Below are positions 44,398-57,160 of a DNA stretch of 64,000 nucleotides, piece by piece. How positions within the stretch are numbered: position 1 is the first letter of the stretch; each line of letters begins with the position of its first letter. This DNA is from Apium graveolens (Eukaryota > Streptophyta > Magnoliopsida > Apiales > Apiaceae), in contig NC_133650.1 in the NCBI RefSeq assembly GCF_009905375.1, positions 299,955,957-300,019,956 of the forward strand. The letters run 5' to 3'. The notes below the pieces were generated by a model. It made no database searches and was not told the DNA's origin. It worked only from the letters and a program-made list of their open reading frames with translations. A program made the translations under genes and the position numbers.

Positions 44398-47273
44398 ATG
44401 GAAAATGGTACCAAACAAAATAAGCATCAGCAGAAGCAACCACCGTCCACAACCATGCAAATCCAAGCACCACCTACAGTTTTACCAACCCCTACGTGGA
44501 AATTAATCCTTGTAGCTGCAATAGCTGCCGGAGTTCAGTTCGGCTGGGCCCTACAGCTCTCCTTGCTCACCCCTTACGTTCAGCTCCTCGGCATCCCCCA
44601 CAAATGGGCCGCTTACATCTGGCTCTGCGGCCCAATTTCTGGCATGTTGGTTCAACCCATCGTCGGCTACTACAGCGACCGTTGTCAGTCTTCCTTTGGC
44701 CGTCGCCGTCCATACATCGCCTCCGGTGCTGCCTGCGTTACGATCTCCGTCATCCTCATAGGCTTTGCAGCCGATATAGGTTATAAAGCCGGTGACGATA
44801 TGACAAAACACCTCAAACCCCGAGCTGTAACCGTGTTTGTCATAGGATTCTGGATCCTGGACGTCGCAAATAATATGTTACAAGGCCCCTGTCGGGCCTT
44901 GCTCGCTGATCTATGTATTAGCGATACGAGAAGAATGCGTTCAGCAAACGCGTTCTTCTCGTTTTTTATGGCTGTAGGAAACATCTTAGGCTACGCCGCA
45001 GGGTCCTACAATGACCTCTACAAGATTTTCCCATTTTCGAAAACACACGCCTGTGACTTATATTGTGCAAACCTAAAGAGCTGTTTTATAATTTCCATTG
45101 CTTTGCTAATATCCATAACAGTTGTTGCCTTAACTCTTGTTAGAGAAAAGCAATGGACACCCGAGGAATTTTCCAGCGAAGAATCACCATCGTCCGGAAA
45201 AATACCAGTGTTTGGGGAATTATTCGGTGCTTTAAAGGACTTGCCTAGACCTATGTTGATATTACTATTGGTGACTTGTCTTAATTGGATTGCATGGTTC
45301 CCTTTTATTTTATTCGATACAGATTGGATGGGCAGGGAAATCTATGGCGGTGATGCAAATACAGGGAAATTATATGACCAAGGTGTACGTGCTGGTTCAT
45401 TGGGATTGCTGCTTAACTCGGTGGTTTTAGGGCTGACGTCAATTGCCGTTGAGTATCTTGTTCGTGGAGTTGGTGGTGTTAAGGTTTTGTGGGGCGTGGT
45501 TAACTTTGTGTTGTCTATAGGGTTGGTTATGACGGTGGTGGTGTCGAAAGTGGCGGAGCATCAACGGAGGTATGGCAGTAATGGTCAGGTTCTACCGCCG
45601 TCCGCCGGAGTTAAGGCCGGAGCTTTGTCGCTTTTTTCAGTATTAGGCATTCCTCTATCGGTTAGTAACATTTCACTTTGACTTCCTGTACTCCTTCGTC
45701 ACTTCTTATCTCTTACAAATTTTGTATCTGTAAAATTAGACACGTATTTGTAAAATTGTTTTACTAAATATTGCATGCCAATGCAAATTTGTACACTTAT
45801 ATATCTTCAACAAAGATGTCGTATGTGTACAGGGAGGAAGTCGGGGGACTGCGGTGAGCAGCTTTTTAAATTCACATAAATTTTAATATAATTTTTTTAA
45901 AATTTTAATATTATTTAGTTCGGTTCCCGAAAATTAGTAGGTCCCTAAATTCGCACTGTATGTGTATGCGAAAGCAATGATTATATACTCGAACTCTTCA
46001 TTTTACCTCTCATTTTAACTCTGACACTCGGACTCGGACATGGACACTTGAACTCATACACTTATTTTAAGCAAAAAACATGTATATTTTTCAAAATATT
46101 TCCGACATGTCAGACACTTATAAACTCTACTTGAGTCCGACTAACATATGTACTCATGTTTGCAGCAGAAATATGATAGAATGTGGTCCTAAAAGGTAAT
46201 TTCACAATTTTGCGAAAGAATTCTCAAGAAATTCACTAATATAATATGTTTCTCTTCAATTCTCTGTGCAGATTACTTACAGTATTCCATTCGCTTTGGC
46301 ATCTATATATTCTAGCGGTTCTGGTGCAGGACAAGGTAGGATTTTCCCTAGTTAATGAATTTGTCATCTTTTAGTTAAGCACTATAGTTATATTTATTTT
46401 GTTGTCTAATATAATTTGTAATCATGTACAGGTCTATCACTTGGAGTTCTTAATCTTGCCATTGTTGTACCTCAGGTAAGATACAAATAAATTATAACTT
46501 CGCTTTCTGAATAATTTGATGCATATGTCTATCTCATGTGGACACAAAAACTCTAGGCCACAGAGAATGGTTAGAGATGAGAATTGAATCTTTAGTCCAT
46601 TTCCATTATATAAGTGAGTAAAAACAAAAAAAAATGATATGAACCATGGTCCTGCCTATACTTGTGAATCTATTCTCTGATGTATTTAGGTAGTAAGGTA
46701 GAAGAATAAGGAAGCAAAAAGAGATTACAGTTAAACAACGATGAAGTAATAATCGATAAAGTAATAAACTTGCTAAAATAATATTTTTCTCCGATCCCAA
46801 CATAATGGACACTATGTATTTTTACTCCCGGTAAAGTAATAAACTCGTTAAAGTAATATTTTTTTTTGGTACCGACCCTATTACTCTAAAGAGGTTTAAC
46901 TGTAGGTGGATATGCCGTGACAAGTATTCATATTATTTGTTGTATTCTATTACTTAAAACTTTCAAACCCTGAAAAATGAAAAAAAAAAATCCAAATGCT
47001 GGTGGTTCTTTGGTCACAACTGCATTGTTGGTGTTGTGTGTCAAGAGTCTCTAGCTACCACATTTAGTTTTATACTAATTGTTGGAATTGTAACAGATGA
47101 TTGTTTCGGTTCTAGCCGGACCATTTGACTCCTTATTTGGTGGTGGCAACTTACCGGCATTCATAGTCGGAGCGGTCTCTGCTGCGGTTAGTGGAGTCTT
47201 GGCTATAGTCATGCTGCCAAAGCCCTCTAAAGATGATGCAACCAAATTGACACTGGGCGGCTCCTACCATTAA
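44398..47273 (+). CDS. SUT1: Sucrose/H+ symporter, type I (SUC2/SUT1 clade)
   Basis: Exons are 44398-45660, 46272-46335, 46432-46475 and 47097-47273, all GT-AG with matching phases, giving 515 residues, the usual length. It is a 12-helix major-facilitator protein: helix 1 with [20 protein letters not shown], the conserved GIPHKW with its His at residue 68, GRRRP at 101-105 in the first loop, [19 protein letters not shown] in helix 4, the second-half GREIYGG loop, and [12 protein letters not shown] with FGGGNLPAF near the end. It moves sucrose with protons across the plasma membrane, typically for phloem loading. ATG 44398 lies in a good context (AAACATGG) and starts the MENG N-terminus of type I carriers. 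No defects seen. The clade is from memory of carrot and celery homologues; the exact paralogue number is unsure. Confidence 0.95.
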
Positions 47274-48449
47274 AATGGCTATAATAAGATTTCCTGGTGT
47301 GGGAAATTCAGTGTCTACTCCTACAAATGTTCCTGATGTTATTTTCAGTATCAGGAAACTTATGTAATTTCTATTCACAACTATGAACTATACATGTTTT
47401 CGTTTGAATGTTTCTACTCTATGATTGCATGATATGGTGTCAGAATCAGAACTTCATAATTTTATTATAAAAATCAGTATGTGGTACACTGAACATTATG
47501 TAATGCTCTCTGCAGACAGAACACTACAAAATACTACTCTGTTATATACCATCGAAATATGGCTTTGTAAAATACCAGCATAAAAAGTTCGTTCCCATTA
47601 TCATTACAGTGTTGGCACTAAGAATGAAAAAACTTCCGGCACATGCATATTCTTCGCAATAATTGATATACGTGTTTCGTTGTAATGAAGAAGACAACGT
47701 TTACCAAACTCGAAGGCCATCATGAGAATAGCTAGTGCCCATCTCTTTCAAAGCTCCAGTACTGCAATGATCAAATTCAAGTTTGTTTCCGCGATTTCAT
47801 TTCATAGTTTCTTACATATAAATGACGAAATAGCTTAAAAGTGTAGTGGAGACATGCACCGGGCCTATAACTGATATTCCCACCTCACAAGCTCTTGTCT
47901 GAAAGTATGTTTTCAAGATTTCTTGACTTCCTCGAGTGGTGAATCTTTAGACAGCGCCACTCGTAATTTGATGGTCTAATACTACTGTTACACGGAGACA
48001 CGTAGCAACTGATTTATTGCACTTGGAATAATAAGTAGCAAAAGTGGGAATATGTGTGGGGGGTAACAAGAATTTCCGTTTTTGATATCCTTTTGGATTC
48101 TTTATGCTGAAAAGAAAGTGTTGCAGTTCATTCTTGAATAGACTAGCCATTAGGTGATAAGAATTTGCTGCCAATATGTCTTCGATTATCAGTTCGTATA
48201 ATTCTTAGTAAGCATGATTTGATTTAGTTGAAGGTATCGATACTTTGACAGAGACTGAACGTCCGTTTAAATGTTGACACCAATGTGAACCTACTACAGA
48301 CTCTACGCAATATACCAAGAATTGGACGAAAGGTCTATGCATATATACCTTCTGAAAATGGCTCCTAGGGAGAGTATTGTCAAAGTATATTGTTAAGTTT
48401 TCAGTTCTTGCGAATCATTAAGGTATTAGCTAAGTTGATAATATATCTC
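47274..48449. other. Sucrose transporter 3' flank, no gene seen
   Basis: The 3' UTR probably ends within the first 200-300 bases. The rest is unique-looking, moderately AT-rich DNA with only short chance frames. The last five bases, ATCTC at 48445-48449, are the target duplication of the Tat element. The same unique sequence continues at 60956. Confidence 0.55.
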
Positions 48450-49464
48450 TGTTATACGGAAGAATTTCGTATAACAGTGTTGTGGAGGTTGATGGGTGAA
48501 ACAAAGATCAAGGACGGTGTTTGAGGGCGGAGGAAGGTTGTTTGGTGGTGGCTGAGCTTGTATGTTGACTCCTCAAGAAAGAATAGGGTTTGTTATTCTC
48601 TATCAAGTGTCGACTCATGTCTCATACAAGTGCTTACGTACCCTATTTATAGGGATCAAGTCTTACGTAGTTCTTGGGGAACAAGTCACGTAGGCTAGGG
48701 TTAGGGTTCTCCAACCCGTGCAGCCCAAGCCCACAATAAAGTCAGGCCTTCAGCCAATTAGTCACGTAAATCTCGACCGGCTCCACACGCTTCCTACAAT
48801 CTCGCGGCATCTCCGCATTTCTTCCCGTAATTATAGGAATAACCCGTGTCGGCCCCGAAATTTACGAGCAACTCAGTCATCTATGAGTCACTTTCCATAT
48901 TGCATGCAAAGTCCTTTGATGCGAGCCGGCCTGGTCACCTCGGCCCGCACCGCCTTCCTTTTCAATTAATAAATACAATGTTATCTCTGTTTTTATAAGA
49001 TGTGGGCTCATGGGCTCAGCCCGCGTGTGGGCACCTGAGCCCAACCCGTGTGTGGGCACCTAAGCCTTCCTCGCGTAAAGGCACCTGAGCCCGCCTCGCG
49101 TGTGCGCAACCGAGCCCAGATCGCATATGAGAGCCCAGATGACAAATGTGAGTCCACCTTACATGTGTGAGCTCAGCTTGCACGTCATTACTTGAGCCCA
49201 GCTCGTATGGGTGAGCCCAGCTCTCATGTCATGATCCCAGCTCGCATGTGGTCACGTGAGCCCAGCTCACACACCACGAGCCCAGCTCGCATGTCACGAG
49301 CCCAGCTCGCATGTCACGAGCCCAGCTCGCATGTCACGAGCCCAGCCCGCATGCGCTGGCCCAAGTTATATTAATCCATGGTTCTAGCCCACACGCGAGA
49401 GTTCAGCTATTCAGTGCACCTACAAGGACCTGTTTAGGGCCCATGGCCGAAAGCGGGCATAACA
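48450..49464 (-). repeat. 3' LTR of the Tat element
   Basis: A near copy of 59932-60950. Positions 49271-49350 hold four tandem 20-bp units CACGAGCCCAGCTCGCATGT (the last one altered). The inner border is followed by ACTACCCCCAAAAATTCC, whose minus strand (GGAATTTTTGGGGGTAGT) is the polypurine tract used to start plus-strand DNA. Confidence 0.93.
49271..49350. repeat. 20-bp tandem repeat in the Tat LTR
   Basis: Units of CACGAGCCCAGCTCGCATGT occur about four times head to tail; the other LTR has three (60780-60838). Looser GAGCCCAGCTCxxATG units extend on both sides. Unit number differs between the two LTRs of one element, so it changed after insertion or during reverse transcription. Confidence 0.85.
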
Positions 49465-49658
49465 ACTACCCCCAAAAATTCCTGGTCGCATTTTTGAGGC
49501 TAGGAATTTTCTAGTCTTTTATGGTCTCGCAGGTGCGAGTCCACCAGGCCGCACCAAACTGCCTCGCGTGCCTCGCCTCGCATGCCTTTCATTTTAGCAT
49601 TCATTTTGACAGTCGTTGGACAACTGGCGTGGGGATTCGTGTCGTCTTCTTAGATGGT

Positions 49659-49702
49659 GACACGTGTCATTTCTCCTTTCTCTCTCCTATCCCCTATAAA
49701 TA
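49659..49702 (+). promoter_or_regulatory. Promoter of the opposite-strand gene: G-box and TATA box
   Basis: GACACGTGTC (49659-49668) is a perfect palindromic G-box/ABRE core, and TATAAATA (49695-49702) lies 27 bases further downstream. A leader without ATG and a GT-AG intron (49873-50109) follow. The site lies just inside the 3' LTR and points into the element, opposite to the LTR promoter. G-boxes bind bZIP and bHLH factors, so abscisic-acid or light control is possible; this is inference. Confidence 0.6.
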
Positions 49703-50109
49703 TGTGAGATTTCAATTCATTTCTCACATTTCCAAAAACACTTCTCGAATTGCTGCTAATTTTACTCATAGATCTACCACGGCGAAGATCATAATCTCCA
49801 CAAGAACCGTCTACCGGCGGCGATATTCTCCCGGCACAGATTCATCAGGATCTTCATACACCTCTCCAACAGGTATTTTTCGATTCGAGCCCATTTACAT
49901 TCATGCTTGTTCATGTGCACCATGCGAGCACACACCACCTGTTTGATACGAGCTCACACATAACCACAACATGCGATGCGAGCCCGTCTGCTTGCTTAGA
50001 TACTTAGGCGCGATTTCGTGTGAGATGCGAGGACACTTAGGTGCGACCCCATACCTGGTTTTGTTTTTCTTTTTTAGGGCCACACACTAATTTTCACCAT
50101 CTTTTACAG

Positions 50110-52804
50110 ATGTCGAGTGCGTCTTCAGCCCGCTCCTATGGATCGTCTCGCTCTTCCTCGAGCCCGGCTCGCACCTCCGCTAGCCCGGCTTGCTCTTCAG
50201 CTACTCCATCTCCATTAAACCAATACCCTCCTGAGCAGCGAGGCTCAAAGGACTTCCAACGCGAGCTAACCTCTCTTTCTGGTCGTCTTAGCCAACCCAT
50301 CTCTCCCGGCTCAGCTATCACCCCTCAAGGGGCTTTGAACATTGCCAGAGTTGAGAACTCGATGCGAGCAGCTAGATCCGGCTCGCTTGATATTCACCTC
50401 GACCCGAACCCTAAGGATTTCACCAGGGAGAAGAATATATATGATTGGAGAGATAGGCCCGTGGACCTCTCTCATATTCCATCCTCCCTTGGGGTAGAAG
50501 AGCTGCTAAACCGCGAGCCTGCTCCCTTGGATAAAGAATGAGCTGAGGAGATTTTACGAGAAATGGCTGAAGAGAGGGCAGCCCGCCTGAGGCAAGCTGC
50601 AGCTAACAACCTCGACCCCATTCATCTCGACTCAGAATCTACTGACAGTGACCTGTGAAGTGCATACTATGACACCAAGAAGAAAGGAAAAGAGCCCATA
50701 GCTGTTGAATACCCCATCTTGGGGCTCGAGGGTGAAGAGGACGGCTCGCACTGGTCCTATGACTCTCCTCAGAGCGAGGAGGTGGCAGATGTTACAAGTC
50801 AGTATAAGATTTGTAACTATAACTACATCCCGGCGGCCTCTCCTGAGCCTTATGTGCCTCCTGCCCAGCCCGAGCTGGAGGGTGAAATTATTTTTAAGAG
50901 GCAGATCATTCCTGATGGGGAGGAGAGCTCGACTGTCAACGAGGAGGTTAAGGTGCTCGCTTGCCGCGACCTATCAACCTCGTTAACTCAGAAACATCTG
51001 GCCGAGCATATTGAGCAATTCCAGCTCGAGGGCCATGTTATCTTGTCCCTGCCTCATATGAGGTGCTACAAATTTAACCATCCAGAGAATGGAGGCAGGG
51101 TGCCTCGCATGGTCTTGTCTACCTTCCTTCTGAGGCTAGGCATCTTTTCTCCTCTTCATCCCTTCATCAAGGATGTCTGCGAGTACTACCAGCTCGCGCA
51201 TTTGCAGATCAACCCGAATGGATACCGGGCCGCCCTCGCATTATACATCATGTACAGTAAATGTGGGTTTCCTCCTCTCACAGCGAGGCAGCTGGGCTAC
51301 TTCCTTAATCTGAAGCATTCTCCAAATGACTTTGATTATTTCTACTTCTCTGTTTGGCCGTGCTTCAACAAGAAGAATCTCATTCACAACGGGCCGAGCA
51401 ACTCAGGAAAGTGGAAGAGCCCCTATTTCTACATCCACGAGGTGCCTCGAGTCCAGACTCATTTTTATTACAATCCATGTAAGTCTTCCCTGGCCGCTCT
51501 TGTTTTTTCTACCATAATTCCTTCTTTTAACAAGAAATATTTTTTATCTCCAGCCACCCTGCCTTCCACTGTCCTTGTGGGACAAGAAAAAATAAATACA
51601 GACAGCCTGTTAGATTTTCCTAAGGTAAACAGGGATATTCGAAAGCTCATAACGACCTCGAACCTGGTCGCGTGTGGGTTTTTGAAAGAAGGAGTGAGGC
51701 TGACTCCTCAAAAGAAGAAATCTAAGAAGAGAGCCAGAAAGGGTAAGAATATCAGGCCCGTATGTGCGGGTCTGTTTACTCGCGTGTGTGAGCTCGTACG
51801 CTCGCGTGTTTACACTTCCTGCATGCATCACTTCACATTGCACCTTAATTTTCCGCATTTTTTACCTGCTCGCATTACTTCTTTGCATTGCATCTCACTG
51901 TGACTAATCTTTTTCTTCATTGTTTTCTTTTTCAGAAATGGCCATCTCCCCTATCCCCTTCATGGAAGAGGCTGAGCAAGCTGCGACCTCGGGCCCAGTT
52001 CAGCCCGCGGCCGCGACTACAGTGGCTCGCTCTCAAGCTAACCCTCCGGCCCGCATGACTACTCTGACTGAGCATCTCAGGGCCCGACCCAAAAAAGACT
52101 ATTCCATCTGATGCTCCTCTTCCCACCTCTTCTTCTGCCAGCATGGTTGCGACCACATTCGGCCGGCTCGCTCAATGTCACATCAGCGAGCAGGATGCAA
52201 AGGGTTGGTCTTCTTCTGCTCTCGAAGTCAACCAGGATGCACTGTCTCGAGCCGCGGCCGAAGTTTACTATCGTCAGCTGTCTAAGGCTCGAGAGATGCG
52301 AGCCCTCAGCCAGACCAACACAAAGCTTGAGTCTAAAGTCAAATCCCTTCAGAGTAAGGTTGCTGAGCACGGGCAAGAGAAGGTTACACTGGTGAACAAC
52401 TATAATCAGAAGATAATTAACCTGAACGCTGCTCACGACCAGGCCCTAAGGGAGCAGAAGGAAGCTCATGATCTGGCTGCTGAGGTATGGAAGAAGGAGA
52501 AGGATGCCCTCGAGGAGAGGGTGCTCGAGCTGGAGGGATCAGTCTCTGCCCTGACCGAGGGCCGTGAGACCGCCATCGCTGATGCTAGGAACCTGGGAGC
52601 CAGGAATTTTATGAAAGTCTTTATGAAGAAGGTTCCTGACTTCGATTGGGCGGCTCTGGGTGCGAGCACAGCGAGGCATGCTGAAAAGCTGAAGCTGGAG
52701 ATGGAGAGGGATGCCCAAATTGCTGAGGAGGCTCAGCTCGCGGCCGAGCAGGCCCGGGTCGCTGGTGATGAAAATCATGGGGGAGCAGAGGATGATAACC
52801 CTTG
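50110..52804 (+). pseudogene. Opposite-strand gene of the Tat element (Transposase_28-like domain and coiled coil)
   Basis: It is read against the element. A non-coding exon (about 49730-49872) is spliced to ATG 50110 (TTTTACAG acceptor). Coding continues to 51742, then from 51936 to 52804. In-frame TGAs lie at 50539 and about 50656; a six-A run at 52091-52096 shifts the frame by one. Intact length would be about 830 residues. The N-terminus is Ser/Pro/Ala-rich. The centre (LLRLGIFSPLHPFIKDVCEY, ALALYIMYSKCGFPPLT, GYFLNLKHS) resembles the Transposase_28 family found in gypsy elements. The C-terminal 200 residues are a strong coiled coil (LESKVKSLQSKVAEHGQEKV). Additional ORFs of this kind are known in Tat elements; their function is not. 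Confidence 0.8.
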
Positions 52805-52805
52805 A

Positions 52806-53652
52806 TGTAATTTTAATTAGAACTAGACTTTTGACTGGGTAAGCGGGCACCCCTCTCGCCTCACGCTTGTATTTGAATTATTCTGCCTCGGGGCCTAACT
52901 TTATTTAACTTTTGTTTGTATAAAATGTCAAGTCTTTTGTACCCGCGTATGTCTTTATGGTGCTAGCTGGCTTTCTTTATTTTTGTGTTTTCTTATCACG
53001 CCTCTACTGACCAAAAGTTATCATAACTCTGGCCGCGTATGGCGAGCGTTACACTTTCACAGCGAGCCCAGCTAAACAGCTTGCACCTTTTGTTCAACCG
53101 ATCAAAATTTGTCGAAAAATGCTAAGTGGAACAGGCTCGCATCATTTCTAATTCACAAGTTTTGCACGCGTTGTCGTATGGGCTCGCATGATGCGACCCT
53201 GACCATGTTATGTGGAGGGCTGGGCCTCCTGGGTCGCATTTTGGGAGCCTTCGAGCCAGGGTATGGGCTCGCATCGCGTGCCCACCTCTCTTTTAAGCTT
53301 CATCTTTTATTTGCTTTATGCTCATATCTTTCAAAGCGGGCCGTGGCCCAGCTCGTTTCATGTTCTTGGCATCAAGCGAGCCGGGGCCCGGCCTGATTTG
53401 TGATTTTAACATGTTAATAAAACAACTGTTCTGTCCTCGCATGGGTTCCCAAGGATGGGCTCCCATACTGGGTATTTAATCTATCAACAGAAGTTAAAAT
53501 ATCAAGTGCACAAATAGAGATCAATCGTTTATTCATAGATAATGGGAAGTGAAAGGAGTACATGCTTGTGGTCTCAGGGAGGCACCTATATGGCACTACC
53601 CCCCGAGACTTAGGAATATTTTAAGATAATACTAGGTCTGAAAGGAATAATA
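52806..53652. other. Spacer between the convergent Tat pol and opposite-strand gene
   Basis: The 3' ends of the minus-strand pol and the plus-strand gene meet here. The spacer has G/C-rich GGGCTCGCAT and GAGCC motifs like those of the LTR (53160-53290) and no frame with a recognisable domain. It should hold the 3' UTR of the plus-strand gene. Confidence 0.55.
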
Positions 53653-54722
53653 TTACTGATAATACTTGCGAAGGTGTTCCGCGTTCCAAGCTCTTGGGAT
53701 CAACTTGTCTTGCATATCATTGAGGTGGTAGGTTCCCTCCCAGAGCACCGACTTTATCTTGTAAGGGCCTTCCCAATTCGCTCCAAATACTTCGTGACTC
53801 ACCACCTTGGTGTTTGGCATGACCCGGTGCAGAACCAAATCTCCCACCTTGAAAGTTCGGGCTCAAACCTTACTGTTGTAATGCCTAGCTGTCCTCTGCT
53901 GATATGCCGATATCCTGATCTGAGCATCTTCTCGAATTTCTTCGATCATATCCAAATAGAGCCGATGATTGACCTCGTTTACCTCTGAGTCATAGTTGTC
54001 CCTTCAAAAAGATCCTGCTCCCACTTCAACGGGCACCATAGCTTCACACCCATACACCAGAGAGAAAGGGGTCTCTCTAGTTGTGGTTCGGGGTGTAGTG
54101 TTGTAAGACCATAGGACCTGGGCGAGCTCCTCTGGCCATGCTCCTTTCTTCTCTTCAAGCTTTTCATTTAGGTATGCTTAATGATTTTATTAACAGCCTC
54201 TGTCTGCCCGTTACTCTGGGGGTGACAGACTGCGCTAAAGCTCTTCTGAATCCCCAGCTGCTCACAAAACTCTCGCATTTCCTTGCTATCAAATTGTTTC
54301 CCATTGTCAGATATCAGCTTGTAAGGGATGCCATAGCGACATACAATAGCCCTGTATACAAACTCCCTGAGCTTTTTTGCTATGATGGTGGCTAGGGGCT
54401 CGGCCTCTGCCCACTTAGTGAAATAGTCTACCGCAACCACCGCATACTTGACGCCTCCCCTGGCCTTCAGGAGTTCCCCAATCAGATCAATTCCCCACAT
54501 GGAGAAGGGCCAGGGGCTCATGAGGGATATGAGAGAGGCCACGGGGCTGTTGTAATAATTGGCATATCGCTGACACTTATCACAAGCTCTGGAGAATTCA
54601 AAGGCATCTTTTTTCAGCGTTGGCCAGTAGTAGCCTTGACGGAGGATTTTCTGAGCTAGAGAGCTACCCCCGAGTGATTGCCACAAATGCCCTCGTGTAC
54701 TTCCCTTAGGATGTAGTTGCAT
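53653..54722 (-). pseudogene. Tat integrase
   Basis: The zinc-binding part (HEGICGNHSG, then CDKCQRYA) straddles a one-base frameshift near 54668. The catalytic core keeps its acidic triad in GIDLIG, LISDNGKQF and NGQTEAVNK. A second one-base shift near 54168 moves the frame. The C-terminal part remains readable ([20 protein letters not shown], then VGDLVLHRVM...GPYKI), with stops near 54000 and 53875. It ends at about 53653. No chromodomain is present, as expected for Tat. Confidence 0.87.
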
Positions 54723-57106
54723 TCATCTCCATCTATGCATTTGAGGAGAGGCACACTGAACCCTCTTCTGTATAGAATCCCGTCGTATATCACATAGCGG
54801 GTTGCTTTGTATTTTATCCTCCTTGCCTCATTCTTTTCGTCCGGAAGTGAACCTTCTTTTATGTATGCTAGAATAGATGTCATCCACGTGGGGCCGAGCT
54901 CATTACTGAGGCTGCCCACCTCGTGCTCGGGCACACTAGGTTGCCTCTGTATATCAAGGGGCACGGTCTCTAGCAAAGTGCTCTTGCGGTGTGAGCCGAG
55001 CTTAGCTAGCTCGTCCGCGCCTTCATTCTGCCCACGCGGGATTAGTTCCAGCCTCACCTCGTTGAACCTCGCGATTATCCTCTGTGCGCACTTCAGGTAA
55101 AGCTCTGTTCTCGGCCCCTTAGCTTGATACCCCCCGTTTATCTGATAGACCACAATCATGGAGTCACTAAACACATTCAAATTCTCGACCTTCATTTCCA
55201 AAGCTAGCTTGAGACCGTTGATCAGGGCCTCATACTCTGCATCATTGTTGGTTGCATGAAAGGCCAGATGGGTCGCACGTCTGATCTTGTGCGCCTCTGG
55301 GCTGATTAGCTCAATTCCAGCTCCTGCTCCATCACCGTTAGAGGCTCCATCCACAAATAGGCTCCACCATGGGGCACTAATTTGTCTCTCCAGTCCAACT
55401 TCTTCTGTGCAAGGTATAACAACAAGGGCTCCCGGCTCCACTTCTTGATGTTGAGGAAATTCTAGCACAAAATCGGCCAGGGCTTGGCCTTTGATCGCAG
55501 TCCTTGGCTTATAATCCACCTCGAATTGGCCGAGCTCAACCGTCCACTTCAACATTCAACCAGAAGACTCTGGTTTATGCATCACTTATCTGAGGGGGTA
55601 GGAGGTTCGCACTTCTATCTTGTGTGCCTGAAAATAGGGCCTGAGTTTTCGGGAGGCCAGGATCAGAGCATATGCTAGCTTTTCGAGGCTTGTGTATCGA
55701 GTCTCGGCATCGGCTAGCCTTTTACTCACATAATATACCGGGAGCTGGACACCATCCTCCTCTCGGACTAATACCGCACTTATTGCAAAGTCGGAGACAG
55801 CCAAGTATAGGATCAAAGTTTCTCCTGCCTTTGGGTTGGACAACATTGGAGGGTTGCTGAGATGCTTCTTTATGTTCTGAAAGGCTTCCTCACATTCTTC
55901 GCTCAACTTAAAATTCCTCCCCGCTCCTTTAATTGCTTTGAAGAACTCTTGGCATTTATCGGAGGATTCTGAGACGAAGCGGTTCAAGGCAGCCACTCGT
56001 CCCGTTAAGCTTTGAACATCCTTCACCCGTCGAGGGGATCTCATCTCGAGTAGGGCTTGTATCTTGGCTGGGTTGGACTCAATGCCTCTATGGTTGATAA
56101 TAAATCCCAAAAACTTCCCTGATTCAACCCCAAACACACATTTCTGGGGGTTGAGCTTCATTCTGTACTCCCTTAGGATCTGGAACATTTCTTCCAGGTG
56201 GCGGACATGATCCCTCGCTTCTTTCGACTTCACCAACATGTCATCTACATAGGCCTCCATAGTCTTCCCCAATTGATGTTTGAACATCTTATTCACCAGC
56301 CTCTGATAGGTTGCCCCCGCATTAAGGAGCCTAAAGGGCATCCCGATATAACAGTAAAGGCCCCGATCAGTAATAAAGGAGGTGTGCTCCTGATCTGGCC
56401 CATACATGGGGATTTGGTTATATCCCGAATAAGCATCCATAAAACTAAGCAATGCATACCCAGCCGTGGAATCAACCAGCTGGTCGATTCGGGGTAGAGG
56501 AAAGCTGTCCTTAGGGCAAGCTTTGTTCAGGTCGGTGAAGTCTACACATGTCCTCCACTTGCCATTGGGCTTCTTGACAAGCACGGGGTTGGCCAGCCAC
56601 ACGGGGTAGAAGGCTTCTCTCACAAGTCCTGCCTCCATTAATCTATCCACTTCTTCTCTGAGGGCCTCTGCCCTCTCTCCACTAATCGGCCGTCTCTTTT
56701 GCCTAACCCCCTTCTTTTTCGGGTCCAAGTTGAGCCAACGGCACATGACATTTGGGTCAATCCCTATCATATCGGAGTGTGACCATGCAAAGACATCCAA
56801 ATTCTCCCTTAGGAAGCGGGCTAGATCCTCTCTCAAGTCGAAACTTAGGTTAGAGCCTATTCTGAGTACCTTGGAGGGATCATTTGGGTCTACCAAAATC
56901 GGGATTGTGTCCTCTGCGGCCCCAGCCCTCTCGACCATTGGGGGCATTCTCGGGTCTAAATCTGCTCGAGCCTCGCTAGATTTTCCCATTTCCGTGATTG
57001 TCAAACCTTCCATATCCTTGAGCTCGGGTTGGTGAGCTCGGGCCGGATTTATCGAGCGTTCAGAGGTTGCAGTTACAGTGCGAGTGATTCTGTTGGGCAG
57101 GTCCAT
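54656..57106 (-). pseudogene. Tat reverse transcriptase and RNase H
   Basis: RT motifs are in order: KKPNGKWRTCVDFTDLNKAC, FPLPRIDQLVD, FMDAYSGYNQI (first catalytic Asp near residue 224), then YVDDMLVKS (residues 286-289). The usual MPFGLKNAGATYQR reads MPFRLLNAGATYQR here, two changes in a strongly conserved loop. The connection domain follows (VSKRLADAETRYTSLEKLAYAL). After two stops (TAA near 55586, TGA near 55555) the second RNase H typical of Tat elements follows (LFVDGASNGDGAGAG, NNDAEYEALINGLKLAL). The frame is lost at a G run near 54668. Confidence 0.9.
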
Positions 57107-57160
57107 AGTGATTGTTGTTTCTTCGCATGCCCACTTCCCTCTCCTAAGTCTTGCAGCGAT

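Noticed and set aside
47947..48174. 75-codon minus-strand frame downstream of the sucrose transporter
   Set aside because: No recognisable domain, no splice or promoter context, and a length expected by chance.
49192..49374. Short repeats CACGAGCCCAGCTCGCATGT that look like a CRISPR-like array
   Set aside because: The units are directly adjacent with no variable spacers, lie inside a plant LTR and recur in the partner LTR; this is a minisatellite.
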